DNA from: Oscillospiraceae bacterium
GTDB lineage: Bacteria; Bacillota; Clostridia; Oscillospirales; Oscillospiraceae
Direction: 5' to 3'
DNA: 46,362 nucleotides
Assembly: GCA_017548065.1 (NCBI GenBank)
Contig: JAFYNQ010000116.1
Coordinates: 1 to 46,362, forward strand
Made by a program: the position numbers and the translations under genes
Notes under the pieces: generated by a model
Databases searched by the model: none
What the model was told of the DNA's origin: nothing
The model's input: the letters and a program-made list of their open reading frames with translations, nothing else
Shown here: piece by piece, positions 33,014 through 41,089 of the stretch
How positions within the stretch are numbered: position 1 is the first letter of the stretch
Layout: every line of letters begins with the position of its first letter

Positions 33014-36000
33014 ATGGTCTATCGCGTATATGTAGAGAAAAAGCCCGGACAGACCCACGAAGCTGACGGTCTTTTGAAAGAGGTTAAAGACTTTCTGCAG
33101 ATAAAAGGTCTTGAAAGCGTTCGTCTTTTGAACCGTTATGATGTAGAAAAGATTGAAAAGTCCTTGTTTGATTATGCGGTTGGTACAGTCTTTTCTGAGC
33201 CGCAGGTTGATAATGTCTCTTATAATGTTCCTCAGGGACAGATCGTATTCGCTGTTGAGCCGCTGCCCGGTCAGTTTGACCAGCGTGCTGACTCTGCTGC
33301 ACAGTGTATTCAGATCCTCTCTCAGGGTGAGAGACCTTTGGTAAGAACCGCAAAGGTATATGTCCTTTCTGGCAATCTGTCCGAAGCCGATGTACAGGCA
33401 ATCAAGCACCATGTTATTAACCCCGTTGAGTCCCGTGAAGCCAGCCTTGCCGAGGCTGAAACATTGGAGATGGAGGTTACCGTTCCTGAGTCTGTGGCAA
33501 CTGTGGAAGGTTTTCTGGAACTGGACAGCGCAGGTCTTTCTGCTATGGTGAAGGATCTGGGTCTTGCTATGGATCTGGATGACATTACTTTCTGCCAGGC
33601 TTACTTCAAGTCTGAAAATCGTAATCCCACCATTACTGAGATTCGCATGATTGACACTTATTGGTCCGATCACTGCCGTCACACTACTTTCAATACCACA
33701 ATTGACAATGTTTCCTTTGAGGATGCTCTTCTGCAGAAGGCTTATGAGGACTACCTTGCCACCCGTAAGGAGCTGGGTCGCACCAAACCCATCAACTTGA
33801 TGGATATTGGCACACTGGCAGGCAGGTATCTGCGCAAGAACGGCATGCTGGAGAAGCTGTACGAGTCCGAAGAGATCAACGCATGTACTGTACGTATGAC
33901 TGTTACTGTGGATGGCGAGGAGCAGCCCTGGTTGCTTTTGTTTAAGAACGAGACCCATAACCATCCCACTGAAATTGAGCCCTTTGGCGGTGCTGCTACC
34001 TGTATCGGCGGTGCGATCCGTGATCCTTTGGCTAGCCGTGCATATGTGTACGCTGCTATGCGTGTCACCGGTGCTGCTGATCCTTTGAAGAGTGTAGGTG
34101 AGACTATTAAGGGTAAGCTGCCCCAGAGAAAGATCGTCACCACCGCTGCCGCCGGTTACTCCTCCTACGGTAACCAGATCGGTCTTGCAACCGGTATGGT
34201 TGATGAACTGTATCACCCCGGTTACGCTGCAAAGCGTATGGAGATCGGTGCTGTTATTGGTGCAGTTCACGAGGATCATTCCAAGCCTGACTTCCCTGCA
34301 CCCGGTGATAAGGTCATTCTTTTGGGTGGCAAGACCGGTCGTGACGGTTGCGGCGGCGCAACCGGCTCCTCAAAGAGCCATACTGTGGAATCATTGGCTT
34401 CCTGCGGCGCAGAAGTTCAGAAGGGTAATGCACCTGAAGAGAGAAAGCTTCAGAGACTGTTCCGTAACGGCGAAGCTGCTGTTATGATCAAACGCTGCAA
34501 TGACTTTGGTGCAGGCGGCGTTTCTGTTGCCATCGGCGAGCTGGCTGACGGCCTGATTATTGAGCTGAATAAGGTTCCCAAGAAGTACGAGGGCCTTGAC
34601 GGTACAGAACTGGCTATTTCCGAGTCTCAGGAGCGTATGGCAATCGTTGTTGCAGAAAAGAATGTGGAGCGGTTCCTGGAACTGGCTGCGCAGGAAAACC
34701 TGGAGGCAACTGTTGTTGCTACTGTTACCGAAGAAGCTCGCCTGAAGATGATCTGGAACGGTCAAACAATCTGTGATATTAACAGAGAGTTCCTGAACTC
34801 CAACGGTGCTGAAAAGCATGTGGATGTAGAGCTGGCAGCACCTGCTGACTTTACTCCTGAGATCACCGGCACCTTCACAGAGAACATGACTCGTGTTGCT
34901 ACTGATCTGAATACTTGCTCTAAGCGTGGTCTTTCTGAGCGTTTTGACGCTACCATCGGCGCCGGTACTGTCCTGATGCCCTTCGGTGGCAAGCATCAGC
35001 AGACTCCCATCCAGGCAATGGTTCATAAAATCAGCCTTGAGAAGGGTCATACCGATGATTGTTCTGTAATGAGCTGGGGTTACAATCCCTTTATTACCGA
35101 GAAGAGTCCCTATCATGGTGCTTACCTTGCAGTTGTGGAATCTGCTGCTAAGCTGATTGCTACAGGCGCTTCTTTTGAAGATGTATACCTGACCTTCCAG
35201 GAGTATTTCCTCCGTGTCGGTAAGGATGCAAAGCGTTGGGGTCAGCCTACTGCTGCACTGCTTGGTGCTTTCAAGGCACAGATGGATCTGAAGATCGCTG
35301 CAATCGGCGGTAAGGACTCCATGTCCGGCACATTTGAGGATATTGATGTTCCTCCGACATTGGTTTCTTTCGCTGTTACCACCGATAAGATTCCCAACAT
35401 TGTTTCCAACGAGTTCAAGAAGGCCGGTTCTTCCGTTGTTCTTCTGCAGCCTGAATATGATGAGAACGGTTTGCCCAACGCAGAATCTCTGCTTGCACTG
35501 TTTAATCGTGTCACAAAGCTGATGCGCGAAGGCAAGGTGCTCTCTGCATACACTCCCACCATTGGCGGTATTGGTGAGGCTGTCCTGAAGATGTCTATCG
35601 GTAACGGTTTCGGCTTTGCATTCAATAGCAAACTGTCTGTTGAGGACATCTTTGGATATGCCTACGGCAGCTTCCTCCTTGAGGTTACCGAAGCTGTAGA
35701 CGGCATTGAGATCGGTACTGTAACTCAGGAACCTGCAGTTGTTTACGGCGAAGAGAAGCTTTCTATCTGCGACCTGCAGAAGGCCTACGAGGACAAGCTG
35801 GAGAGTGTTTATTCCTGCAACATCCCCGATGCTGTTACTCCCATTGAGACTGTTTCTACACCCGAAAAGGCTCGTGTAGCGCCTGCAGTTAAGGTCGCAA
35901 AGCCCAAGGTGCTGATTCCCGTATTCCCCGGTACAAACTGTGAATACGATTCCGCAAAGGCTGTTGCCGATGCCGGTGGTGATCCCGAGATCTTCGTTGT

Positions 36001-36697
36001 GAAGAATATGTCTGCAGATGCAATCGCACGTAGTGTTGAGGACTTTGCCGGCAAGATCGCACAATCCCAGATGATTTTCGTACCCGGCGGCTTCTCCGGC
36101 GGCGACGAGCCTGATGGTTCCGGTAAGTTCATTACTGCATTCTTCCGTAATGCGGCTATTAAGGAAGAGGTTACCAAGCTTTTGGAGAACCGTGACGGTC
36201 TGATGTGCGGTATCTGTAACGGCTTCCAGGCGCTTGTGAAGCTCGGACTCGTTCCTTACGGAAAGATTATTGACACCGATGAGAATTGTGCTACATTGAC
36301 ATTCAATGTCATTGGTCGCCACCAGAGCCGCATTGTGCGTACTCGCGTTGCTTCCAATAATTCTCCTTGGCTTGCAAATACCAAGGTTGGCGACGTTTAC
36401 AATGTTGCCATTTCCCACGGTGAGGGTCGCTTCTACTGCTCCGAAGAATTGGCACGTCAGCTGATCGCAAACGGTCAGGTCGCTACCCAGTATGTGGATC
36501 TGAATGGTGAGGCTACTGCTGATGTTCGTTTCAACCCCAATGGATCTATTTTCGCAATTGAGGGTATTACATCTCCTGATGGCCGTGTCTTCGGTAAGAT
36601 GGGTCACAGCGAGCGTATTGGTGAGGGTCTTTATAAGAACGTTCCCGGTAATTACGACATTCAGATGTTCAAGTCTGCTGTGGAATATTTCAAATAA
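33014..36697 (+). CDS. purL: Phosphoribosylformylglycinamidine synthase, large one-chain form
   Basis: PurL amidates FGAR using glutamine. At 1227 residues this is the fused type used by clostridia, with an N-terminal PurS-like part, a synthetase core (NHPTEIEPFGGAATCIGG near residue 317, and SHTVESLASCG), and a C-terminal glutaminase domain. There the nucleophile C1068 lies in GICNGFQ and a conserved His in SHGEGRF; the domain starts at FPGTNCEYDSAKA. So this glutaminase is intact, unlike that of PurF in the same operon. AAGGAGG precedes the ATG. Confidence 0.96.
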   Translation: MVYRVYVEKKPGQTHEADGLLKEVKDFLQIKGLESVRLLNRYDVEKIEKSLFDYAVGTVFSEPQVDNVSYNVPQGQIVFAVEPLPGQFDQRADSAAQCIQILSQGERPLVRTAKVYVLSGNLSEADVQAIKHHVINPVESREASLAEAETLEMEVTVPESVATVEGFLELDSAGLSAMVKDLGLAMDLDDITFCQAYFKSENRNPTITEIRMIDTYWSDHCRHTTFNTTIDNVSFEDALLQKAYEDYLATRKELGRTKPINLMDIGTLAGRYLRKNGMLEKLYESEEINACTVRMTVTVDGEEQPWLLLFKNETHNHPTEIEPFGGAATCIGGAIRDPLASRAYVYAAMRVTGAADPLKSVGETIKGKLPQRKIVTTAAAGYSSYGNQIGLATGMVDELYHPGYAAKRMEIGAVIGAVHEDHSKPDFPAPGDKVILLGGKTGRDGCGGATGSSKSHTVESLASCGAEVQKGNAPEERKLQRLFRNGEAAVMIKRCNDFGAGGVSVAIGELADGLIIELNKVPKKYEGLDGTELAISESQERMAIVVAEKNVERFLELAAQENLEATVVATVTEEARLKMIWNGQTICDINREFLNSNGAEKHVDVELAAPADFTPEITGTFTENMTRVATDLNTCSKRGLSERFDATIGAGTVLMPFGGKHQQTPIQAMVHKISLEKGHTDDCSVMSWGYNPFITEKSPYHGAYLAVVESAAKLIATGASFEDVYLTFQEYFLRVGKDAKRWGQPTAALLGAFKAQMDLKIAAIGGKDSMSGTFEDIDVPPTLVSFAVTTDKIPNIVSNEFKKAGSSVVLLQPEYDENGLPNAESLLALFNRVTKLMREGKVLSAYTPTIGGIGEAVLKMSIGNGFGFAFNSKLSVEDIFGYAYGSFLLEVTEAVDGIEIGTVTQEPAVVYGEEKLSICDLQKAYEDKLESVYSCNIPDAVTPIETVSTPEKARVAPAVKVAKPKVLIPVFPGTNCEYDSAKAVADAGGDPEIFVVKNMSADAIARSVEDFAGKIAQSQMIFVPGGFSGGDEPDGSGKFITAFFRNAAIKEEVTKLLENRDGLMCGICNGFQALVKLGLVPYGKIIDTDENCATLTFNVIGRHQSRIVRTRVASNNSPWLANTKVGDVYNVAISHGEGRFYCSEELARQLIANGQVATQYVDLNGEATADVRFNPNGSIFAIEGITSPDGRVFGKMGHSERIGEGLYKNVPGNYDIQMFKSAVEYFK

Positions 36698-36712
36698 GAC
36701 CAGTTAGAGAAT

Positions 36713-36770
36713 AAAAAGCTTCCCTTTCTTTGGAAAGTATGTTATACTGACCAGAGAAAGGGACTTTTTA
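36713..36770 (+). terminator. Terminator after purL with a promoter-like loop
   Basis: A 9-bp stem (36721-36729 with 36755-36763) with flanking A-run and CTTTTTA. The 25-base loop contains an extended -10 box, so the next gene's promoter is nested in the hairpin. Confidence 0.65.
36740..36748 (+). promoter_or_regulatory. Extended -10 promoter for the FAD oxidoreductase gene
   Basis: TGTTATACT is an extended -10 element. The -35 position, 17 bases upstream (TTCCCT), is poor. Transcription would start near 36755. Confidence 0.5.
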
Positions 36771-36785
36771 TAGGAGGATTTTGAT

Positions 36786-38006
36786 ATGACGAAGATTTTG
36801 GAGCCTGCAAAGGAATTAAATATATCCGGCAGCTTTGATACCGTTGTTGTTGGCGGTGGTTTTGCCGGTGTGGCAGCTGCTTTGGCAGCTGCAAGAGGTG
36901 GCAATAAGGTTCTTTTGTGTGAAAGAGTTTTTATGCTCGGTGGTCTGGGCACTGCCGGTCTTGTTACCATTTATTTGCCTCTTTGCGACGGCAGGGGACA
37001 CCAGGTAAGTTTTGGTATTGCAGAAGAACTGCTGAAAGTGTCTATTCAGGACGGCTACGAGGATAGATATCCCAAGCCTTGGCTGGAGGGTGGCACTTTG
37101 GAAGAGAAGGCTGCCCAGCGTTATCTTGTTCGTTATAATGCTGCAGCCTGCGCTATTGCATACGAAAAGCTTTTGCTTGATGAGGGTGTAAAGATCCTCT
37201 ACGGTACAACCGTGTGCGATACGATCGTTGAGGACGGTGTTATTACACACCTGATCGTTGAAAATAAGTCCGGCAGAAGCGCAATTGCCTGCGGCAATGT
37301 AATTGACTGCTCCGGCGATGCTGATGTTGCTCGTTTTGCAGGTGAGGAAACTGCGCAGTATGGACGTGGTAACATTTTGGCTGCTTGGTATTACCATACC
37401 GATGAAGAGGGAAATAAGCTTCAGATGCTGGGCTTCTCTGATGTTAACATTGAAAAAGGCTCTAAGCGTGTTGGCGAGAACGAAGCAATGGTCAATAAGA
37501 GACGCTATGCTGGTTTGGAAGCGGAAGAAATCACGGATTTTGTCATTTCCTCTCACCGTTCTACTTATAATCACTATTTGCTGGGTAAACCTTTGTCCAA
37601 CACCCATATGCTGACTTCCATTGCAACGATCCCCCAGGTGCGTATGACACGCGGCTTGAAGGGTGATTACTGGATGACAAGAGAAGATAACCATAAATAT
37701 ATGGAAGATTCTGTTGGCATGTTCAGTGATTGGCATGGTAAGGGTGACGGGTCTGTTTATGAGGTACCCTTCAGAGCGCTGCACGGCAGTAAGATCAAGA
37801 ATCTTGCCGCTGCGGGCCGTACCATTGCAGCAGATGACATGATGTGGGATCTTACTCGTGTCATTCCGGTTTGCTCTGTTACCGGCGAAGCTGCAGGAAC
37901 AGCGGCTGCGTTGGCAAAGAATTTTACGGATGTAGACATTAAATCACTGCAGAAGAAGTTGGAAGACAACGGCGTTATGCTTCATAAGAATTGGGAAGTT
38001 GAATAA
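36786..38006 (+). CDS. FAD-dependent oxidoreductase
   Basis: A 406-residue flavoprotein of the FAD_oxidored group. The dinucleotide motif VVVGGGFAGVAAALAAARGG lies at about 21-40, followed by GGLGTAGLVT, a family mark. IDCSGDADVARFAGE and the C-terminal AAGRTIAADDMMWDLTRVIPVC-TGEAAGTAAALA complete the FAD site. No signal peptide or membrane segment, so it is cytosolic. Substrate unknown. AGGAGG upstream. It stands between the pur operon and a CoA-related gene block and has its own promoter and terminator. Confidence 0.85.
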   Translation: MTKILEPAKELNISGSFDTVVVGGGFAGVAAALAAARGGNKVLLCERVFMLGGLGTAGLVTIYLPLCDGRGHQVSFGIAEELLKVSIQDGYEDRYPKPWLEGGTLEEKAAQRYLVRYNAAACAIAYEKLLLDEGVKILYGTTVCDTIVEDGVITHLIVENKSGRSAIACGNVIDCSGDADVARFAGEETAQYGRGNILAAWYYHTDEEGNKLQMLGFSDVNIEKGSKRVGENEAMVNKRRYAGLEAEEITDFVISSHRSTYNHYLLGKPLSNTHMLTSIATIPQVRMTRGLKGDYWMTREDNHKYMEDSVGMFSDWHGKGDGSVYEVPFRALHGSKIKNLAAAGRTIAADDMMWDLTRVIPVCSVTGEAAGTAAALAKNFTDVDIKSLQKKLEDNGVMLHKNWEVE

Positions 38007-38048
38007 TAAATGCCGGCAGCTGATCAAAACAGCTGCCGGCATTTATTA
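38004..38048. terminator. Bidirectional terminator sharing both stop codons
   Basis: A perfect 19-bp stem (38004-38022 with 38030-38048) and 7-base loop. The arms include the TAA of the plus-strand oxidoreductase and the stop of the minus-strand deacetylase-like gene. Confidence 0.85.
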
Positions 38049-38888
38049 TGGAATTTTAATGGTTTCACCCGGCTTGATTTCGTAGACATTGGCCTTCTTG
38101 TCCCGAATCCATACAGAACGGACGCTGGGGTTAAAAATCACAGAACCGTCTGCGGAGCTTTCTAAACGGGAATAATCCAGGCACGCATTGTAGATTTCTA
38201 TGTTTGTTGCATACCAGATATCATCCTTGTTAGCCATCTTTTCTGTAAAGTCCTCAATAATCTTCCAGTTGTCATGGTCGTCAAATTCATAGGAATGACC
38301 CCATACATAAAAGACCTGAGGTTGATAGGGGACTTTCGTTGTTAGAAATCTATCCGCCAATTCCATAAGCCTTGGATTCTTGTGGTGACAGGTAGCAGGA
38401 AGGCGTAGCCAATCCTGGGGCAGCACGAAATTTTCTGTTGATACAGTTGTTCGTGCATAGTAGATCCCGGTGCATTTGAGCATATTGACAATGCTGTCGC
38501 TATAAATGCCGTTGGGGTAGGCGAATCCGTGAACCTGCGTTTGAAAGAGGGTTTCAAGATTCTTACGATCTTCAAGTACTTCCATGGCACCGCAAGCGAT
38601 ATCGGTTGCAGAAAGATAAGCATGGGTGACACAATGAGAAGCAACCTCAAATAAGTCGGGAGTATAGACGGTAAGTGCTTCTTTAACAGAAAGCTTTCTG
38701 TGTCTTTCTCCGGGCTTCTTAACACCGTCATCTGAACCAAAATAGCCCGAATTGAGGTTAAAAGTTGCTTTCATATTGTGAGATCTAAAAATATTTGCCA
38801 AACGAATATCCTGCTCAACACCATCATCATAACTGAAGGTGAGTGCTTTTCGTTTTCCTCCGGGGAAGCAAAGAAAACGCGTAGTCAT
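38046..38888 (-). CDS. Polysaccharide deacetylase family protein
   Basis: A 280-residue NodB-homology (CE4) protein. Metal and catalytic motifs are visible: SYDDG (about 19-23), SHCVTHAYL (His-x3-His), FAYPNG and VWGHSYEF. Members remove acetyl groups from sugars such as chitin or peptidoglycan. No signal peptide is visible, so it may act in the cytoplasm. A C-terminal part of about 70 residues carries no motif I can name. It follows the SDR gene by 5 bases, with a weak SD (GAGAGG) inside that gene's end. Substrate unknown. Confidence 0.83.
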   Translation of the reverse strand: MTTRFLCFPGGKRKALTFSYDDGVEQDIRLANIFRSHNMKATFNLNSGYFGSDDGVKKPGERHRKLSVKEALTVYTPDLFEVASHCVTHAYLSATDIACGAMEVLEDRKNLETLFQTQVHGFAYPNGIYSDSIVNMLKCTGIYYARTTVSTENFVLPQDWLRLPATCHHKNPRLMELADRFLTTKVPYQPQVFYVWGHSYEFDDHDNWKIIEDFTEKMANKDDIWYATNIEIYNACLDYSRLESSADGSVIFNPSVRSVWIRDKKANVYEIKPGETIKIP

Positions 38889-38893
38889 TTAAA

Positions 38894-39643
38894 TTAGCCT
38901 CTCATCTTCAAACCGCCGCAGGCGAGAATGGTGTTTCCTGTGACCCAGGAGGAGTCGTCGCTGGCCAGGAAAGATGCAACAGAAGCAATTTCAGAAGGCT
39001 GTCCCAGACGGTTTGCAGGAACATTTGCAATCTTTGTCTTCATAATGTCTTCGGGAATGGTCTTTAGAATATCAGTCTCAATCATGCCGGGAGCAATGGA
39101 GTTAACAGTGATGTTCTTTCTTGCACTCTCCAGTGCCAAGGTGCGGGTGAAGCCGTCAATAGCAGCCTTGGATGCAGCGTAGTTGGTCTGACCAATGTTA
39201 CCGAAAGCGGAGGTGGAGGAGATGTTGATAATCTTTCCGTATTCACGCTCACGCATACCTGCGATAACAGCCTGGCAGCAGTAGAAGGTGCCATAGAAAT
39301 TAACATCCAGAACCATTCTTGCCTGTGCATCGGTCATCTTGTGGAACATAGCATCTCTTGTGATACCGGCATTGTTTACCAAAATATCAATGCGACCGAA
39401 TTTTTCGGTGACTGTTGCCATTGCAGCATTGACGTTTTCCTGATCTGCGACATTGCACTTAATAGCAATCACACGCTCACCGGTGGGGTCAAGCTCCAGG
39501 GCGGTTTGCTGTACAAGAGCTTCGTCCATGTCAAAGAGTGCTACACCTGCTACATCGTCAGCAAGGAAACGCTCTGCGATGGCTCTGCCGATGCCCTTTG
39601 CGGCGCCGGTAACAACTGCGTAACGGTTAGTAAGTTTACTCAT
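38894..39643 (-). CDS. Short-chain dehydrogenase, FabG/PhaB-like
   Basis: A 249-residue NAD(P)-dependent short-chain dehydrogenase. Motifs: TGAAKGIGRA (cofactor loop, about 12-21), NNAGIT, the catalytic Ser in NISSTSAFG and Tyr/Lys in YAASKAA, and the C-terminal APGMIETD. It resembles 3-oxoacyl-ACP and acetoacetyl-CoA reductases. The divergent thiolase gene makes a 3-oxoacyl-CoA reductase more likely than fatty acid synthesis, but this is inference. SD GGAGG lies 11 bases before the ATG. Confidence 0.85.
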   Translation of the reverse strand: MSKLTNRYAVVTGAAKGIGRAIAERFLADDVAGVALFDMDEALVQQTALELDPTGERVIAIKCNVADQENVNAAMATVTEKFGRIDILVNNAGITRDAMFHKMTDAQARMVLDVNFYGTFYCCQAVIAGMREREYGKIINISSTSAFGNIGQTNYAASKAAIDGFTRTLALESARKNITVNSIAPGMIETDILKTIPEDIMKTKIANVPANRLGQPSEIASVASFLASDDSSWVTGNTILACGGLKMRG

Positions 39644-39673
39644 AATAAATAACCTCCAAGAGTTTTTTCTAAT

Positions 39674-39702
39674 ATTTTAGAACTTTGTTTTTCGTGTGTC
39701 AA
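39674..39702 (-). promoter_or_regulatory. Sigma-A promoter for the SDR operon
   Basis: On the minus strand TTGACA (39697-39702) and TAAAAT (39674-39679) have a 17-bp spacer. Confidence 0.85.
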
Positions 39703-39725
39703 TAGGTGAGGGAAGAAAACCTATA

Positions 39726-39742
39726 AAATATCAAGAATATTT
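39726..39742. promoter_or_regulatory. Candidate operator in the divergent SDR/thiolase region
   Basis: A 6-5-6 inverted repeat (AAATAT-CAAGA-ATATTT) halfway between the two divergent -35 boxes. The region also holds TTTGCC-GATT-GGCAAA at 39807-39822 in the thiolase leader. Both are short and AT-rich, so chance occurrence is possible. Confidence 0.3.
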
Positions 39743-39763
39743 GCAACTGAGAGTCACTTTTTG

Positions 39764-39793
39764 TTGACATGAAAGCGTTTCTTGTGGTATTCT
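39764..39793 (+). promoter_or_regulatory. Promoter for the thiolase gene
   Basis: TTGACA (39764-39769) and TATTCT (39788-39793) with an 18-bp spacer and an extended -10 TG at 39785-39786. Confidence 0.75.
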
Positions 39794-39843
39794 TATATAG
39801 TACAAATTTGCCGATTGGCAAAACATAATGAGGAGATGTACTT

Positions 39844-41034
39844 ATGAAAAATATTGTTATCGTTGACGGCGTACGTACCCCCTTTGGCCGACTGGGCGGT
39901 GGCCTGAAGCAGTTCCACACCGCTGACCTGGCAGCTATTGCTACCAAGAAGCTGATTGAAAGAACCCAGATTGATCCCAAGGAGATTGACGCTGTATACA
40001 TGGGCTCTGCAAAGGGCGATGCTCGTTGCCCTAACCTGGCTCGTTATACATCTTTGTTGGCTGGTCTGCCTTACGAGCTGTCTGCTACCGGTGTTGAAAT
40101 GCAGTGCGGTTCTGCTATTGCTGCTTTGAATCATGCCGCTTACCGTATTATGGCAGGCGACGGCGATTGCATCGTTGTTGGCGGTGCTGAAACCTTCAGC
40201 CAGCTGTTCTTTAAGTTCTCCACCTCTCAGGAGCCTTATAAGATGACTCCTCCCGTTGCCTTTGAGAACAATCTCGCTCCCAAGGCAGAAGACAACCTGA
40301 TCATGATCCAGGTTGCTGACAACATGGCAAAGAAGTGGGGTATCACCCGTGAGGAATGCGATGCTTACGCACTGCGCAGCCAGATGCTGACCAAGCAGGC
40401 AATGGAAAGTGGCTTCCTGGACAACCAGGTCATTGACGTTGTCATTCCTGCTACCAAGAAGACTCCTGAAATCGTAATTTCTAAGGACGAGCATCCCCGG
40501 CCCCAGACCACAGCTGAAGCATTGACAAAGCTGAAGGCTATTTACGAGGGCGGTGTTACCACTGCCGGTAATGCTTCTGGCCGTAACGACGGCGGCGCAG
40601 CTTTGCTGATGATGACCGAAGAGAAGGCTAAGGCTTTGGGCTATACACCTATCGTTCGTTGGGTTGCCGGCTCCGATGTCGGTGTTGATCCCAAGCTCAT
40701 GGGTATCGGACCTGCTTACTCCAACATGAAGATTCTTGACCGTCTGGGCATGAAGCCTTCCGATGTGGGTGTTTACGAGTGTAACGAGGCTTTCGCTGCA
40801 CAGAACCTGGGCGTTATTCGCCAGATGGAAATCATGAGTGGCGAGACCATCAACATGGATTCCTGGAACCCCAATGGCGGCGCTATTTCCTTCGGTCACC
40901 CCAATGGTGCTTCCGGCGGACGTATTGCTATTTCTGCTATCCGTCACATGGAGAAAACCGGCACTCAGTTCGGCATGATTTCTTCTTGCTGCGGCGGTGG
41001 TATTGGCGTTTCTGCACTGTTTGAGCGTATCTGA
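39844..41034 (+). CDS. Thiolase family protein (acetyl-CoA acetyltransferase-like)
   Basis: A 396-residue thiolase, which joins or splits acyl-CoA units through a cysteine thioester. All catalytic motifs are present: nucleophile Cys in VEMQCGSAIAAL (about 88), NEAFAAQ, His in SFGHPNGASGGR (about 348), and Cys in SCCGGGIG near the end. Length and motifs fit the biosynthetic acetoacetyl-CoA type, though the usual nucleophile context (VCGSG) reads QCGSA. The SDR, divergent, and the CoA-transferase, downstream, suggest a small 3-oxoacyl-CoA or acid-activation pathway. Strong biased codons suggest high expression. Confidence 0.9.
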   Translation: MKNIVIVDGVRTPFGRLGGGLKQFHTADLAAIATKKLIERTQIDPKEIDAVYMGSAKGDARCPNLARYTSLLAGLPYELSATGVEMQCGSAIAALNHAAYRIMAGDGDCIVVGGAETFSQLFFKFSTSQEPYKMTPPVAFENNLAPKAEDNLIMIQVADNMAKKWGITREECDAYALRSQMLTKQAMESGFLDNQVIDVVIPATKKTPEIVISKDEHPRPQTTAEALTKLKAIYEGGVTTAGNASGRNDGGAALLMMTEEKAKALGYTPIVRWVAGSDVGVDPKLMGIGPAYSNMKILDRLGMKPSDVGVYECNEAFAAQNLGVIRQMEIMSGETINMDSWNPNGGAISFGHPNGASGGRIAISAIRHMEKTGTQFGMISSCCGGGIGVSALFERI

Positions 41035-41039
41035 TTTAT

Positions 41040-41069
41040 ATTGCTCCCACGGTGTTCCGTGGGAGCAAT
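41040..41069 (+). other. Intercistronic hairpin between thiolase and CoA-transferase
   Basis: A perfect 13-bp stem (41040-41052 with 41057-41069) and TGTT loop without a U-run. It probably sets differential mRNA stability or partly terminates. Confidence 0.6.
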
Positions 41070-41089
41070 CCACATAGGAGGTAATTAAA

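Noticed and set aside
32108-36607. Two very long minus-strand open frames (723 and 738 residues) opposite purD and purL
   Set aside because: They mirror strongly biased codons of purD/purL, show no domain pattern and no initiation signals. PurD and PurL account for the whole stretch.
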